Source: Clostridiaceae bacterium AM27-36LB
GTDB lineage: Bacteria; Bacillota; Clostridia; Lachnospirales; Lachnospiraceae
Assembly: GCA_003480725.1 (NCBI GenBank)
Contig: QUJQ01000010.1
Coordinates: 8,179 to 72,178, forward strand
Direction: 5' to 3'
Length of the DNA: 64,000 nt
Part shown: positions 7,592-18,180 of the stretch, piece after piece
Layout: each line of letters opens with the position of its first letter
Position numbering within the stretch: the first letter of the stretch is position 1
Position numbers and translations under genes: made by a program
Notes under the pieces: generated by a model
The model's database searches: none
Seen by the model: only the letters and a program-made list of their open reading frames with translations
What the model was told of the DNA's origin: nothing

Positions 7592-8878
7592 ATGAGTGTA
7601 CAGGTTGAAAAATTAGAGAAAAACATGGCGAAACTGACCGTAGAAGTACCGGCAGAGAACGTAGAGAAAGCAATCCAGGGTGCTTACAATAAAATGAAAA
7701 AAAGCATTAACATTCCGGGATTCCGTAAAGGAAAAGCTCCGCGTCAGCTTATCGAGAAAATGTATGGAAAAGAAGTATTCTACAACGATGCAATCGATGC
7801 AATGCTTCCGGCTGCATATTCTGATGCAGTAGAAGAGTGCGGCGAGGAGATCGTTTCCCATCCGCAGATCGACGTTGTTCAGATCGAGAGCGGCAAACCG
7901 TTCGTATTTACTGCAACTGTAGCTGTAAAACCGGCTGTAGAGCTTGGTGAGTACAAAGGAATCCAGGTAGAGAAAGCACCGATCGAAGTAAAAGATGAGG
8001 AGATCGAGGCACAGATCACCAAAGAGCGCGAGGCTAACTCCCGTACTGTAACCGTTGACGACCGTGCAGTAGCACAGGGTGACATCGTTACTCTTGATTT
8101 CGAGGGATTTGTTGATGGTGTTGCATTTGAGGGAGGCAAAGGTGAGAACTATGATCTGACTATCGGATCCAATACTTTCATCCCGGGCTTCGAGGATCAG
8201 CTTGTTGGAGCTGAGATCGGCAAAGAGCTTGATGTAAACGTAACCTTCCCGGAGGAGTACGGTGCAAAAGAACTGGCTGGAAAAGCAGCAGTATTCAAAT
8301 GCAAAGTAAACGGAATCAAAGTAAAAGAGCTTCCGGCAGTAGATGATGAGTTCGCTCAGGAAGTATCTGAGTTTGATACTCTGGATGAATATAAAGCAGA
8401 TATTAAGGCTAAACTCCTCAAAGAGAAAGAGGATGAGGCTGCAAGAGCAAAAGAGGATGCTGTAATCGGCAAGATCATCGAGGGAGCTAAGATGGAGATC
8501 CCGGATGCTATGGTAGAGTATCAGACCCGTCAGATGCTGGATGAGTTCGCTCAGAGAATCCAGTCTCAGGGTATCTCTCTGGATCAGTACTTCCAGTTCA
8601 CCGGCCTGACCGAGGAGAAATACATGGAAGAGATGAAACCGAGAGCACTTCAGAACATCCAGAGCCGTCTGGTACTGGAAGCAGTAGCTCAGGCTGAGAA
8701 TCTGGTTGCTGAGGAAGCTGACATTGAAGAAGAGATCAAGAAGATGGCTGACATGTACAAGATGGAAGCTGACAAGATCAAAGAGCTGTTAGGCGAGCGT
8801 CAGATGGAAGAGATGAAGAAGGATATCGCAGTCCAGAAAGCTGCCAAACTGGTTGCGGAAGCTGCAGTAGAGGCTTAA
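7592..8878 (+). CDS. tig: Trigger factor (ribosome-associated chaperone and prolyl isomerase)
   Basis: A 428-residue chaperone that meets nascent chains at the ribosome exit. The N-terminal ribosome-binding domain contains GFRKGKAPR, the signature that docks on L23. The middle FKBP-like PPIase domain covers about 150-250 (VTLDFEGFVDGVAFEGG, IPGFEDQLVG), and the helical C-terminal chaperone arms run to the end. Length is typical. AAGGAGGATATAAC precedes the ATG. It has its own promoter and terminator, followed by clpP-clpX-lon, the usual Firmicute order that links folding with proteolysis. Confidence 0.97.
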   Translation: MSVQVEKLEKNMAKLTVEVPAENVEKAIQGAYNKMKKSINIPGFRKGKAPRQLIEKMYGKEVFYNDAIDAMLPAAYSDAVEECGEEIVSHPQIDVVQIESGKPFVFTATVAVKPAVELGEYKGIQVEKAPIEVKDEEIEAQITKEREANSRTVTVDDRAVAQGDIVTLDFEGFVDGVAFEGGKGENYDLTIGSNTFIPGFEDQLVGAEIGKELDVNVTFPEEYGAKELAGKAAVFKCKVNGIKVKELPAVDDEFAQEVSEFDTLDEYKADIKAKLLKEKEDEAARAKEDAVIGKIIEGAKMEIPDAMVEYQTRQMLDEFAQRIQSQGISLDQYFQFTGLTEEKYMEEMKPRALQNIQSRLVLEAVAQAENLVAEEADIEEEIKKMADMYKMEADKIKELLGERQMEEMKKDIAVQKAAKLVAEAAVEA

Positions 8879-8890
8879 AAAGAAAGATAC

Positions 8891-8921
8891 AAAAGGGCAT
8901 GGCAGTTCGCTGTGCCCTTTT
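8891..8921 (+). terminator. Terminator after tig
   Basis: AAAAGGGCA and TGCCCTTTT form a hairpin closed by CAG-TTCG-CTG, directly after the tig stop. Confidence 0.8.
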
Positions 8922-8979
8922 ATAGACGAATGATATACACAGACGAGGGAGTTACATCATTCAGGAGGAGGACAAATAA

Positions 8980-9561
8980 ATGGCATTAGTACCTTATGTG
9001 ATTGAACAGACCAGCAGAGGAGAGAGAAATTATGATATCTACTCCAGACTGCTGAAGGAGCGTATCATTTTCCTTGGAGAAGAGGTAAATGAGACCACAG
9101 CCAGCCTGATCGTGGCTCAGCTTCTGTTCCTGGAGTCCGAGGACCCGGGAAAAGATATTCATCTGTATATTAACAGCCCGGGCGGTTCTGTAACTGCCGG
9201 CATGGCAATTTTTGATACTATGAATTATATCAAGTGCGACGTATCTACCATCTGTATTGGTATGGCAGCCAGCATGGGTGCATTTCTTCTGGCAGGCGGT
9301 GCAAAAGGCAAACGTTTTGCACTTCCGAACGCAGAGATCATGATCCATCAGCCTCTTGGCGGAGCACAGGGACAGGCAACGGAGATCGAGATCGCAGCAA
9401 AACACATTCTGCGCACCAAGGAAAAGCTGAACAGTATTCTGGCAGAGCGCACCGGTCAGCCGCTGGATGTGATCGTACGCGACACTGACCGCGATAACTA
9501 TATGACTGCTGAAGAGGCGAAGTCCTACGGACTGATCGATCAGGTAATTGCAGGACACTAA
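8980..9561 (+). CDS. clpP: ATP-dependent Clp protease, proteolytic subunit
   Basis: The 193-residue serine peptidase assembles into the tetradecameric chamber that degrades substrates unfolded by ClpX or ClpC. The catalytic triad is visible: Ser in [11 protein letters not shown], His in IMIHQPLGG and Asp in [13 protein letters not shown]. The N-terminal segment [16 protein letters not shown] shows little processing sequence. AGGAGGAG precedes the ATG. It is followed after 11 bases by clpX, so the two are cotranscribed. No CtsR-like operator was recognised upstream. Confidence 0.98.
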   Translation: MALVPYVIEQTSRGERNYDIYSRLLKERIIFLGEEVNETTASLIVAQLLFLESEDPGKDIHLYINSPGGSVTAGMAIFDTMNYIKCDVSTICIGMAASMGAFLLAGGAKGKRFALPNAEIMIHQPLGGAQGQATEIEIAAKHILRTKEKLNSILAERTGQPLDVIVRDTDRDNYMTAEEAKSYGLIDQVIAGH

Positions 9562-9572
9562 GGGAGACACAC

Positions 9573-10796
9573 ATGGCTAGAAATGAAATCAGGTGTTCCT
9601 TCTGCGGCAAGACAGAAAGTCAGGTCATGAAGCTTTTGAAGGGACCAAATGGCGTCTATATTTGCGATGCCTGCGTAGAACTTTGCTCAGAGATCATTGA
9701 AGAAGAGATGCAGGAAGAGAACAATCACACATCTGAGGAAGATATCCATCTTCTCAAACCGGAAGAGATCAAGAGCTTTCTGGATGAATATGTGATCGGA
9801 CAGGAAAATGCAAAAAAGGTACTGTCCGTGGCAGTTTATAATCATTATAAGAGAATCCTTGCACAGCAGGATCTGGATGTGGAGCTGCAGAAGAGCAACA
9901 TTTTGCTGCTTGGACCTACTGGTTCCGGCAAGACCCTTCTGGCACAGACTCTGGCCCGCATTCTGAACGTTCCGTTTGCCATTGCAGACGCAACGACTCT
10001 GACTGAGGCCGGATATGTGGGTGAGGATGTGGAGAACATCCTTCTGAAGATCATTCAGGCTGCAGACTATGACATCGAACGTGCCCAGAAAGGCATTATA
10101 TATATTGACGAGATCGATAAGATCACCAGAAAATCAGAGAACCCGTCCATCACCAGAGATGTATCCGGAGAGGGCGTACAGCAGGCTCTTTTGAAGATCC
10201 TGGAGGGAACCATTGCATCCGTACCACCTCAGGGTGGAAGAAAGCATCCCCATCAGGAGCTGATCCAGATCGATACCACCAACATTCTGTTTATCTGCGG
10301 TGGAGCATTTGAAGGTCTGGATAAGATCATTGAGACACGTATGGATCAGAAGTCCATCGGATTTAATGCAGATATCCGTGACAAGCGTCAGGAAAATGTA
10401 GGGGAACTTCTGCGAAATGCATTGCCGGAGGATTTTATCAAATTCGGTATGATTCCGGAGTTCATGGGTCGTGTGCCGATCTCTGTATCTCTGGATCCAT
10501 TGAGCAGAGATGATATGGTCCGTATTCTGCTGGAGCCGAAGAACTCCATCGTCCGCCAGTATCAGAAGCTGTTTGAACTGGATGGCGTGGATCTGAAGTT
10601 TACAGATGATGCGGTGAAAGCCATTGCGGATAAGACCATTGCCCGCAAGACAGGAGCCAGAGGACTGCGTTCTATTATGGAAGAGACTATGATGGATCTG
10701 ATGTTTACGATTCCGTCGGATGACACGATTGAGAGCTGTACCATCACAGAAGAAGCGGTGGATGGCAGCGGAGTCCCGATGATTGACAGAAAATAA
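9573..10796 (+). CDS. clpX: Clp protease ATP-binding subunit ClpX
   Basis: The 407-residue AAA+ unfoldase feeds substrates into ClpP. An N-terminal C4 zinc-binding domain (CSFCGK and CDACVELC) comes first. The AAA+ module follows with Walker A GPTGSGKT, Walker [11 protein letters not shown], the pore loop GYVGEDV and sensor motifs. The IGF loop that docks ClpP is present as SIGFNAD. Full length for the family. It lies 11 bases after clpP, and a terminator-like hairpin separates it from lon. Confidence 0.98.
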   Translation: MARNEIRCSFCGKTESQVMKLLKGPNGVYICDACVELCSEIIEEEMQEENNHTSEEDIHLLKPEEIKSFLDEYVIGQENAKKVLSVAVYNHYKRILAQQDLDVELQKSNILLLGPTGSGKTLLAQTLARILNVPFAIADATTLTEAGYVGEDVENILLKIIQAADYDIERAQKGIIYIDEIDKITRKSENPSITRDVSGEGVQQALLKILEGTIASVPPQGGRKHPHQELIQIDTTNILFICGGAFEGLDKIIETRMDQKSIGFNADIRDKRQENVGELLRNALPEDFIKFGMIPEFMGRVPISVSLDPLSRDDMVRILLEPKNSIVRQYQKLFELDGVDLKFTDDAVKAIADKTIARKTGARGLRSIMEETMMDLMFTIPSDDTIESCTITEEAVDGSGVPMIDRK

Positions 10797-10852
10797 GTGA
10801 CAATTTAGAAGCGTGAGAAGACGGTTCTAAATTGTTGAAGAAATTAAATGAG

Positions 10853-10924
10853 GGAGCCGTGTCACAAGACAGGCTGGTGTGTTAACATACACACGGCAGC
10901 CGTCCGTGTGGTACGGCTCTTTTA
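10853..10924 (+). terminator. Terminator-like hairpin between clpX and lon
   Basis: GAGCCGT (10854-10860) pairs with ACGGCTC (10913-10919), followed by TTTT, with an inner GTGTGT/ACACAC hairpin. A second inverted repeat, CAATTTAGAA/TTCTAAATTG, lies just upstream (10801-10834). The structure may reduce read-through into lon or give lon its own control. Confidence 0.5.
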
Positions 10925-10945
10925 GATAAAGAAGGAGGATGGCAG

Positions 10946-13261
10946 ATGGAGACAACAGAATACAGGATTCCTGCGGTGGCACTGCGTGGAATGGTTGTTC
11001 TGCCGGAGATGGTTACGCATTTTGACGTGAGCAGATCCAGATCGATCAAGGCTGTGGAGCAGGCATTGTCTCAGAAGCAGAATCTGTTTGTGGTGACACA
11101 GCAAGATCCGGATACAGATGCTCCGGAGCAGGAGGATCTGTTTACATACGGAACGGTCGTGGAGATCAAGCAGATCGTGAAGATGCCGCACAATATATTA
11201 CGGGTACTGGTGGAAGGTATGTTCCGGGCCAGACTGGTGGAACTTGAGACCGGTGAGTATCTGAATGCTCAGGTGGAGGAGTCGGAGCCGGAAGATTTCG
11301 GCGATCTGCCGCTGGTTGGCAAGGAAGCCATGCTTCGCAATCTGAAGGAGATCTTTCAGACCTACTGCGAAGGAGCCAGCAGAAACAGTAAGGAACTGGT
11401 GCGACAGGTGCTGGACAGCAGAACCCTGGAGGATATGATCACACAGGTTATGGTACATGCGCCCTTTGACTGGGAGAAGCAGCAGCGTCTGCTGGAGGCA
11501 CAGAGCCTGTCCGCATGTTACGAGATGCTGTGCATCACCCTGAATAATGAGATTGAGATCGAACGATATCGCCGAAGCGTGCAGGAAAAGGTAAAAGCGC
11601 GGGTAGATAAGCAGCAGAAGGAATATTATCTGCGGGAGCAGATGAAGGTGATCCGGGAGGAACTGGGCGATGATGGCCCGAATACAGAAGCGGAGGCGTT
11701 CCGTGAAGCGGTAGAGAAGCTGGAAGCTTCTGATGAAGTGAAGGAGCGGATCGAGAAAGAGATCCAGAGATTTCTGAATGCAGGCTTTAATTCTGCAGAG
11801 GCATCGGTGAGCCGCGGCTATATTGAGACATTGCTGGATCTTCCGTGGGACAAGAGAGGCGAAGACAGGCTGGATCTGAAAGTGGCGGAAGATATTCTGG
11901 AAAAGGAGCACTATGGACTGGAAAAAGTCAAAGAGCGTATTCTGGAATTTCTGGCAGTCCGCAAGATGCTGGATGCCAGTGAGAGTCCGATCCTTTGTCT
12001 GGTGGGACCGCCTGGAACTGGTAAGACATCAGTGGCACGTTCCATTGCAGAAGCATTGAATAAGAAATACGTACGCATTTGTCTGGGCGGCGTTCATGAT
12101 GAGGCAGAGATCCGCGGACACCGCAGAACCTATATCGGAGCCATGCCGGGACGTATCGTGGATGGCATCCGTCAGGCAGGTGTGAAGAATCCGCTGATGG
12201 TGCTGGACGAGATCGACAAGGTCAGTGCAGATTATAAGGGAGACACCTTCTCAGCACTTCTGGAGGTGCTGGACAGCGAGCAGAACAGCAAATTCCGGGA
12301 TCATTACGTGGAGATTCCCATGGATCTGTCAGAAGTGATGTTTATCTGTACAGCAAATGATCTGAGCACCGTGCCGAGACCGCTGCTTGACCGTATGGAG
12401 ATCATCGAGGTCAGTGGTTATACTGAAAATGAAAAATACCACATCGCCACGGAGCATCTGATGCAGAAGCAGATGAAGAAGCATGGACTGGATGAAAGCA
12501 GATTCCAGATCAGTGAGAAGGCGATGCAGAAGATCATCCATGAGTATACCAGAGAATCCGGTGTACGTGCACTGGAGAGGCGGATTGCATCCCTGTGCAG
12601 AAAAGCAGACCGGGAGATTCTGGAGAAGAACCGGAAGAAGATTCAGATCACGGAGCGTAATCTGGAGAAATATCTGGGAAAAAGCATCTATGAGACCAAT
12701 ATGAAGGCTGAGCACGATGAGGTGGGGATTGTCCGCGGTCTGGCATGGACCAGCGTAGGCGGAGATACACTGGAGATCGAAGTGAACCTTATGCCAGGTA
12801 AAGGAAAATTTGAACTGACCGGACAGCTTGGAGATGTTATGCAGGAGTCTGCCAAGGCGGGAATCAGCTACATCCGTTCCGTCAGCGATGACTATGAGCT
12901 GGATCCGGAGTATTTCCAGCAGCATGACATCCACATCCATATTCCAGAAGGCGCAGTGCCGAAGGATGGTCCGTCAGCAGGAATCACCATGGCAACAGCC
13001 ATGTTGTCCGCAGTGTTAAATAAGCCGGTGCGGGCAGATGTGGCCATGACCGGAGAGATTACGCTCCGTGGACGGGTATTGCCCATCGGCGGCCTGAAGG
13101 AGAAGCTTCTGGCAGCGAAAGGGGCTGGCATGAAGACTGTTATTGTACCGGAGAGAAACCGCCGCGATGTAGAAGAATTGTCCAGAGAGATCACCGGCGG
13201 ACTGGAACTGGTCTATGCACAGAATATGAATGATGTAATCTCGCATGCATTTGTGCAGTAA
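10946..13261 (+). CDS. lon: ATP-dependent protease Lon
   Basis: A 771-residue LonA that degrades misfolded and regulatory proteins in the cytoplasm. The N-terminal LAN substrate domain (about 1-200) and coiled-coil linker precede the AAA+ module with Walker [10 protein letters not shown] and Walker [11 protein letters not shown]. The C-terminal peptidase has Ser in [12 protein letters not shown] and Lys in [26 protein letters not shown] precedes the ATG. The stop at 13261 is followed by ysxC 59 bases later, the same order as in Bacillus. Confidence 0.98.
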   Translation: METTEYRIPAVALRGMVVLPEMVTHFDVSRSRSIKAVEQALSQKQNLFVVTQQDPDTDAPEQEDLFTYGTVVEIKQIVKMPHNILRVLVEGMFRARLVELETGEYLNAQVEESEPEDFGDLPLVGKEAMLRNLKEIFQTYCEGASRNSKELVRQVLDSRTLEDMITQVMVHAPFDWEKQQRLLEAQSLSACYEMLCITLNNEIEIERYRRSVQEKVKARVDKQQKEYYLREQMKVIREELGDDGPNTEAEAFREAVEKLEASDEVKERIEKEIQRFLNAGFNSAEASVSRGYIETLLDLPWDKRGEDRLDLKVAEDILEKEHYGLEKVKERILEFLAVRKMLDASESPILCLVGPPGTGKTSVARSIAEALNKKYVRICLGGVHDEAEIRGHRRTYIGAMPGRIVDGIRQAGVKNPLMVLDEIDKVSADYKGDTFSALLEVLDSEQNSKFRDHYVEIPMDLSEVMFICTANDLSTVPRPLLDRMEIIEVSGYTENEKYHIATEHLMQKQMKKHGLDESRFQISEKAMQKIIHEYTRESGVRALERRIASLCRKADREILEKNRKKIQITERNLEKYLGKSIYETNMKAEHDEVGIVRGLAWTSVGGDTLEIEVNLMPGKGKFELTGQLGDVMQESAKAGISYIRSVSDDYELDPEYFQQHDIHIHIPEGAVPKDGPSAGITMATAMLSAVLNKPVRADVAMTGEITLRGRVLPIGGLKEKLLAAKGAGMKTVIVPERNRRDVEELSREITGGLELVYAQNMNDVISHAFVQ

Positions 13262-13320
13262 TGAAGGACTGCGCAGGCGTCGCGGCCTTGAACAATGCAG
13301 ATCGGGAAAGGAGAAAATAT

Positions 13321-13926
13321 ATGATCATCAAGCAGGCAGAGCTGGAGACCGTATGCGGCATCACCAGCAAGCTTCCGGAAAATGAATGGCCGGAAGTGGC
13401 ATTTGCGGGGAAATCCAATGTGGGAAAATCATCTCTGATCAACGGACTTCTGAACCGGAAGTCCCTGGCCAGGACATCTTCCCAGCCGGGTAAGACCCAG
13501 ACCATCAATTTTTATAAAGTAAACGGTGACCTGTACCTGGTGGATCTGCCGGGCTATGGTTACGCAAAAGTAAGCAATGAGATCAAAGCAAAATGGGGTA
13601 AAATGATCGAGCGGTATCTGCATGGATCAAAGCAGCTGCGTGCAGTGTTTCTGCTCATTGACATTCGTCATGACCCGTCGGCCAATGACAAGACCATGTA
13701 TGACTGGGTGGTCCATCAGGGATTTGAACCCATTATCATTGCTACAAAACTGGATAAGATCAAGAGAAGTCAGACGCAGAAGCAGATCAAAGCGATCAAA
13801 GAAGGACTGAATCTGCTACCTGGAACAAAAGTGATCCCATTCTCTGCAGAGACCAAACAAGGTCGTGATGAGATCTGGGAGGTCATCAATTCTCTGAGAG
13901 AGGATGAATCGGAAGAAGGAGTCTAA
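13321..13926 (+). CDS. ysxC: Ribosome biogenesis GTP-binding protein YsxC/EngB
   Basis: A 201-residue TRAFAC GTPase needed for late assembly of the 50S subunit. It shows G1 GKSNVGKSSL, the G2 Thr in QPGKTQTINFY, G3 DLPGYGYA, G4 TKLDK and a G5 region near IPFSAETKQG. The ATG at 13321 is chosen because AAAGGAG lies just upstream and the protein then has the usual length; the frame opens earlier, at 13261, without a ribosome site. It sits two bases before the next gene, so translational coupling is likely. Confidence 0.95.
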   Translation: MIIKQAELETVCGITSKLPENEWPEVAFAGKSNVGKSSLINGLLNRKSLARTSSQPGKTQTINFYKVNGDLYLVDLPGYGYAKVSNEIKAKWGKMIERYLHGSKQLRAVFLLIDIRHDPSANDKTMYDWVVHQGFEPIIIATKLDKIKRSQTQKQIKAIKEGLNLLPGTKVIPFSAETKQGRDEIWEVINSLREDESEEGV

Positions 13927-13927
13927 G

Positions 13928-15082
13928 ATGAGCGAAGATGCGCATAAAACAACTGAGGGAGCAGTGTTGATAAAGCGGATCGGACGAAATGTACTGAATG
14001 TGGGGATCTTCCTTGTGGAAGTCCTGTTCCTGATACTGGCAGGACCGGCATTGCTGAAGTTTTTCATGCCGGTGGTGCTGGGCTGGCTGATCGCCTGTAT
14101 TGCCAATCCGCTGGTGAAATTTCTGGAGAAACGGCTGCACATTGTGCGAAAGCACAGTTCCTTTGTGGTGATCTTGGGAGCGATCCTGTTGATCGTGCTG
14201 GGATGCTATTATGGAATTACCGCGCTGTTTTATGAAGGTGCGAAGATCGTGGAGCGTTTCCCGGCTTATTATGCGACCTTGCTGGATAGCCTGAATCACC
14301 TGGGAGACCAGCTGCAGCAGCTGGTTGGCCGTATGTCGCCGGAGATGAGTGATAAGATCGAACAATTGACGGATCTGATCACTTCCAACCTGGGACAGAT
14401 TGCCGGAAGTCTGGGAAGCATTACGGTAGGTGCTGCAGGAAATGTGGCAAAGAACATTCCGTCAATTCTGATATCGTTTTTATTTACTCTGCTGTTCGCT
14501 TACTTTTTTATTGCGCAGAGAGACCGGATCCAGAAGATGGCGAGAAAGCTGGTTCCAACGGATACAGCAGAACAGCTGAAGCTGGTATGGAATCGACTCG
14601 CCTATGCGTTGGGCGGATATTTCCGTGCACAGTTCAAGATCATGGGAATCGTAGGAATCATTCTATTTGTTGGATTCCTGGTCATGAGAATTGAGTATGC
14701 AGTATTCCTTGCGTTGATCATTGCGGTTCTGGATTTCCTGCCTATGCTGGGAACCGGAACAGTGATGATCCCATGGGCGCTGTATCTGGTGCTGTGCGGT
14801 AATCTCCCGCTGGCAGCAGGACTGGTGATCCTCTATGCCGTGACTCAGGTCACAAGACAGCTGATCCAGCCGAAGATGGTGAGTGACAGCATCGGCATAG
14901 ATACACTGACCACACTGGTATTCATGTTCATTGGCTGGCGTGCTGCCGGTCTGATTGGCATGATCGTTGCAGTTCCGGTGGGACTGATCATCCTGAAGCT
15001 TTCGGAGGCAGGAGCATTCGACCATATCCTGAAAAGCATCAAAGAATTGAGAGAAGATATTCATACATTGAGAAGAGGATAA
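13928..15082 (+). CDS. AI-2E family transporter (PerM/YdiK-type membrane protein)
   Basis: A 384-residue polytopic membrane protein of the UPF0118/AI-2E family, with an N-terminal pair of hydrophobic helices, a soluble helical region (about 90-165) and five or so C-terminal membrane segments. The family signature appears as DFLPMLGTG, IQPKMVSDSIG and VAVPVGLI. Members are linked to AI-2 export, pH homeostasis or sodium/proton exchange; the substrate cannot be read from sequence. The start at 13928 follows GAAGGAG and lies two bases after ysxC; an upstream in-frame ATG (13904) overlaps ysxC. Confidence 0.88.
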   Translation: MSEDAHKTTEGAVLIKRIGRNVLNVGIFLVEVLFLILAGPALLKFFMPVVLGWLIACIANPLVKFLEKRLHIVRKHSSFVVILGAILLIVLGCYYGITALFYEGAKIVERFPAYYATLLDSLNHLGDQLQQLVGRMSPEMSDKIEQLTDLITSNLGQIAGSLGSITVGAAGNVAKNIPSILISFLFTLLFAYFFIAQRDRIQKMARKLVPTDTAEQLKLVWNRLAYALGGYFRAQFKIMGIVGIILFVGFLVMRIEYAVFLALIIAVLDFLPMLGTGTVMIPWALYLVLCGNLPLAAGLVILYAVTQVTRQLIQPKMVSDSIGIDTLTTLVFMFIGWRAAGLIGMIVAVPVGLIILKLSEAGAFDHILKSIKELREDIHTLRRG

Positions 15083-15087
15083 AATGA

Positions 15088-15135
15088 CCTTCAGAGTGCA
15101 TTCGCAAAATTGCATTTGCGGATGCACTCTGAAGG
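15088..15135. terminator. Bidirectional terminator hairpin
   Basis: CCTTCAGAGTGCATTCGC (from 15088) pairs, with one mismatch, with GCGGATGCACTCTGAAGG (to 15135). It separates two convergent genes. Its TTCAGAG and ATTCGCAAAA words also occur in the repeat at 6985-7008. Confidence 0.7.
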
Positions 15136-15136
15136 T

Positions 15137-15649
15137 TTACAAGAGTTCTTTCATGATCGTAGCATAAATATTCTGGCTTTTTTCAGCCCAGTGACTGCAG
15201 GCGGATTCCGCCTGCTTTTTTGATGGAACCTGGAAAGTCAGGTCGATCAGATTGGAATCCTGCTCACGAACGCGGCAGCGTACCACGTACTCACCATTAT
15301 TTCCTACAAAATAATCAGCGGTGGTAGACAGAGCTTCACGGATCGCGATCTTGTGTTCCTCCAGGTAATTGTGAATATCTGTCAGGATCGCATCAGAGAT
15401 CTTATTCCCAAAAAATTCCAGTGTATTTTTTCCGGCATCGGTGATGTGATACAGAGAATTATTTCGCTTGGTAGTCACATTTACAAGACCGGTCTCATCC
15501 ATCTCGGAGAGTGCCTGCTGAACGGTGAAATAATTGGTGTATTCTTTGTCCAGAATAAATTCCGTGATCTGAGAGTTGGTCAGCGGATATTCCACCTGTT
15601 CCAGCATTTTCAGAATGATCAGTTTATATAAACTCAGCGTATCAGCCAT
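15137..15649 (-). CDS. DUF4364 family protein (winged-helix-like)
   Basis: The 170-residue protein matches the clostridial DUF4364 family: LYKLIILKMLEQVEYPLTNS at the start, a winged-helix-like N-terminal half with YFTVQQALSEM, LVNVTTKRNN and YHITDAGKNTLEFF, and a beta-rich C-terminal half. This looks like a small transcriptional regulator, but no target is established. It overlaps the 3' end of the radical SAM gene by eight bases and is cotranscribed with it. Confidence 0.85.
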   Translation of the reverse strand: MADTLSLYKLIILKMLEQVEYPLTNSQITEFILDKEYTNYFTVQQALSEMDETGLVNVTTKRNNSLYHITDAGKNTLEFFGNKISDAILTDIHNYLEEHKIAIREALSTTADYFVGNNGEYVVRCRVREQDSNLIDLTFQVPSKKQAESACSHWAEKSQNIYATIMKELL

Positions 15650-16586
15650 ATGGTGTCTCCTTCTTTCTATATTTTTTCCCCTGCCACGTATCTTGCAGGC
15701 GGAATTCTCGGTGAATACTGTTCAGCACGGTTCTCTTTGCCAGACTCCAGCGGGGCTCGATGAGCAGATCCTTAGGACCATCACCGGTCAGCCGGTGGAT
15801 GACCAGATCAGGGCGTAAGATCTCTACGCAGGCGGGGATCAGCTTCACATATTCCTCCATAGTAAATATGTGGAACGGGTCTTCCGCGTAGCGGACTGCC
15901 AGGTCTGTTCCTTTCAAAATATGCAGAAGCTGGAGCTTTATGCCTTGAATATCCTGATCGTTCAGATAATGCAGGGTTTCAAACATCCGCTCCTGGTCTT
16001 CTCCGGGAAGTCCGAGGATTGTGTGGACGATCACTTCCAGACCAGCCGCACGCAGACGGTTCACCGCATCCTCAAAGACGGACAGGGGATAACCGCGCCG
16101 GATATCACGGGCAGTATCCTCATGCATGGTCTGAAGTCCAAGCTCCACCCAGACGGGCTTGATCTGATTTAACTGGGCCAGCAGCTCCACAATCTCTGGC
16201 TGCAGGCAGTCCGGGCGGGTGGCGATAGATAATAATACCACCTGAGGATGGGCAATGGCTTCTGTGAAGATGGTCCGCAGATAATCCACCGGTGCATAGG
16301 TATTGGTAAATGCCTGAAAATAGGCAATGTATGCATTGACCGGGCGTTTGCGGGAGAGCCGTTCCTTGCCGGATTCAATCTGTTCCCGGATGGAGAGGGC
16401 CGGATCGGAGGCAAATTCGCCGGAACCGCCGCCGCTGCAGAAGATGCAGCCTCCGTGACCTACAGTGCCGTCCCGGTTAGGACAGGTCATGCCGCCGTTT
16501 AACGCCAGTCGATATACTTTTTCTCCGAACCGTTTTTTTAACTCATAGTCCAGAGAGTGGTAAGGTTTGTCATTCCATAGTCTCAT
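15642..16586 (-). CDS. TIGR01212/YhcC-family radical SAM protein
   Basis: The 314-residue protein carries the family-specific iron-sulfur motif in TCPNRDGTVGHGGCIFC, with a long first spacing and a CxxC end. The radical SAM barrel follows, with YIAYFQAFTNTYAP, LSIATRPDCL, VWVELGLQT and VHTILGLPGE. Proteins of this family are related to Elp3-like radical SAM enzymes but lack a proven reaction. Its stop overlaps the next gene (DUF4364) in the same operon. The promoter must lie in 16587-16700, back to back with rho. Confidence 0.9.
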   Translation of the reverse strand: MRLWNDKPYHSLDYELKKRFGEKVYRLALNGGMTCPNRDGTVGHGGCIFCSGGGSGEFASDPALSIREQIESGKERLSRKRPVNAYIAYFQAFTNTYAPVDYLRTIFTEAIAHPQVVLLSIATRPDCLQPEIVELLAQLNQIKPVWVELGLQTMHEDTARDIRRGYPLSVFEDAVNRLRAAGLEVIVHTILGLPGEDQERMFETLHYLNDQDIQGIKLQLLHILKGTDLAVRYAEDPFHIFTMEEYVKLIPACVEILRPDLVIHRLTGDGPKDLLIEPRWSLAKRTVLNSIHREFRLQDTWQGKKYRKKETPYG

Positions 16587-16797
16587 ATATTCAATCTATC
16601 ATAGGAAAAAATAAAAATCAATGAAAGTTTCCCTTTTCATTTAGGGATAAAGAGAGTATACTAAAATAGTATTGGTGAAGAAAGACAGGTATTCACCGAC
16701 AGACAGATTCCATACAACCATTTCGCACGTCAGGCGGAACATTTCCCCATTTAGTTAAGACAACAGATGACGAAGAAAAAAATCGCAGGAGGATTTT

Positions 16798-18138
16798 ATG
16801 GCAGATAATATGAAAGAAAAATATGAGTCTCTTTCTCTGGCAGTATTAAGAGATGTGGCTAAGAGCAGAGGCATCAAAGGAACCTCTACCATGCGGAAAG
16901 AGGCCGTGATCCAGGTGATGCTGGCAGAAGACGAGAAGGAAAGAGCTGCAGAGTCAGTGAAAGCGCAGGCTGCAGACAGCGGACGCACCGTGGCTGATAT
17001 GGAACAGCTGGACAGTGGACAAACCGTGACCGGTATTCTGGAAGTTATGGCAGACGGTTTTGGATTTATCAGAAGTGATCATTATCTTCCGGGAGAGCAT
17101 GACGTCTACGTATCTCCGGCACAGATCCGCAGATTCGGACTGAAGACCGGTGATATCCTGGTTGGAAATACGAAGATTAAGACGGAAAAAGAAAAATTCA
17201 GTGCATTGTTATATCTGAAAAGTGTGAATGATCTGAATCCGGATGTAAATGCAAAACGTCCGAATTTTGAAGATCTGACTCCGATCTTTCCGAATCAGAG
17301 AATCCGTCTGGAACGGAAAGGAGGAAGTACGGCAGTCCGTGTGATGGATGAGATCGCACCCATCGGAAAAGGACAGCGTGGTATGATCGTGGCTCCTCCG
17401 AAAGCAGGTAAGACAACCCTTCTGAAAGAAGTGGCAAAATCCATTACCACCAACAATCCGGAGATGTATCTGATCATCCTTCTGATCGATGAGCGTCCGG
17501 AGGAGGTTACGGATGTAAAAGAGGCGATCGAGGGACAGCATGTGGAGGTTGTCTATTCTACCTTCGATGAACTGGCTGAGCGCCACAAGAGAGTGTCAGA
17601 GATGGTGATCGAACGTGCAAAGCGTATGGTAGAGTCAGGAAAAGACGTAGTGATCCTTCTGGACAGCATCACCCGACTGGCCCGTGCCTACAACCTGATC
17701 GTTCCGCCAAGCGGACGTACCCTGTCCGGTGGTCTTGATCCGGCTGCATTGCATATGCCGAAGCGTTTCTTCGGTGCAGCGAGAAACTTAAGAGAAGGCG
17801 GAAGCCTGACCATTCTTGCAACAGCTCTGGTTGATACGGGAAGCAAGATGGATGACGTGGTCTACGAGGAGTTCAAGAGTACCGGCAACATGGAACTGGT
17901 GCTTGACCGGAAGCTGTCCGAGAAGAGAATCTTCCCTGCTATCGATATTCCCAAATCCAGTACCCGTCGAGATGATCTTCTGCTGGATCCGGACGAGCAG
18001 CAGGCTATGGACAATATCCGTAAAGCACTCAACGGAATGAAAGCAGACGACGCCGTAGAGACCATCCTCAACCTGTTCTCACGGACCAAAGACAATAAAG
18101 AATTTGCACAAAATGCAAAACAGACAAGATTTTTCTAA
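16798..18138 (+). CDS. rho: Transcription termination factor Rho
   Basis: The 446-residue hexameric RNA helicase ends transcription at unstructured C-rich RNA. An N-terminal Rho_N/SAP-like segment ([15 protein letters not shown]) precedes the cold-shock RNA-binding fold ([10 protein letters not shown]). The RecA-like motor has Walker [12 protein letters not shown], Walker [17 protein letters not shown], and the Q and R loops ([19 protein letters not shown]). AGGAGGATTTT precedes the ATG. A roughly 210-base upstream region with a possible TATACT -10 near 16659 could support autoregulation. Of usual length, without the large inserts seen in some anaerobes. Confidence 0.97.
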   Translation: MADNMKEKYESLSLAVLRDVAKSRGIKGTSTMRKEAVIQVMLAEDEKERAAESVKAQAADSGRTVADMEQLDSGQTVTGILEVMADGFGFIRSDHYLPGEHDVYVSPAQIRRFGLKTGDILVGNTKIKTEKEKFSALLYLKSVNDLNPDVNAKRPNFEDLTPIFPNQRIRLERKGGSTAVRVMDEIAPIGKGQRGMIVAPPKAGKTTLLKEVAKSITTNNPEMYLIILLIDERPEEVTDVKEAIEGQHVEVVYSTFDELAERHKRVSEMVIERAKRMVESGKDVVILLDSITRLARAYNLIVPPSGRTLSGGLDPAALHMPKRFFGAARNLREGGSLTILATALVDTGSKMDDVVYEEFKSTGNMELVLDRKLSEKRIFPAIDIPKSSTRRDDLLLDPDEQQAMDNIRKALNGMKADDAVETILNLFSRTKDNKEFAQNAKQTRFF

Positions 18139-18145
18139 GAAATTC

Positions 18146-18174
18146 TTGCATCAGGCATGTGCCTGTGCTATAAT
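18146..18174 (+). promoter_or_regulatory. Promoter for rpmE
   Basis: TTGCAT (18146-18151), exactly 17 bases, then the extended -10 TGCTATAAT (TATAAT 18169-18174). It starts just after the rho stop, so rpmE is not dependent on read-through. Confidence 0.75.
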
Positions 18175-18180
18175 CTAATG

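Noticed and set aside
10801..10834. CAATTTAGAA/TTCTAAATTG inverted repeat as an operator for lon
   Set aside because: It sits just after clpX and ahead of a terminator-like stem; no known heat-shock operator such as CIRCE was seen. Kept only as part of the intergenic structure.
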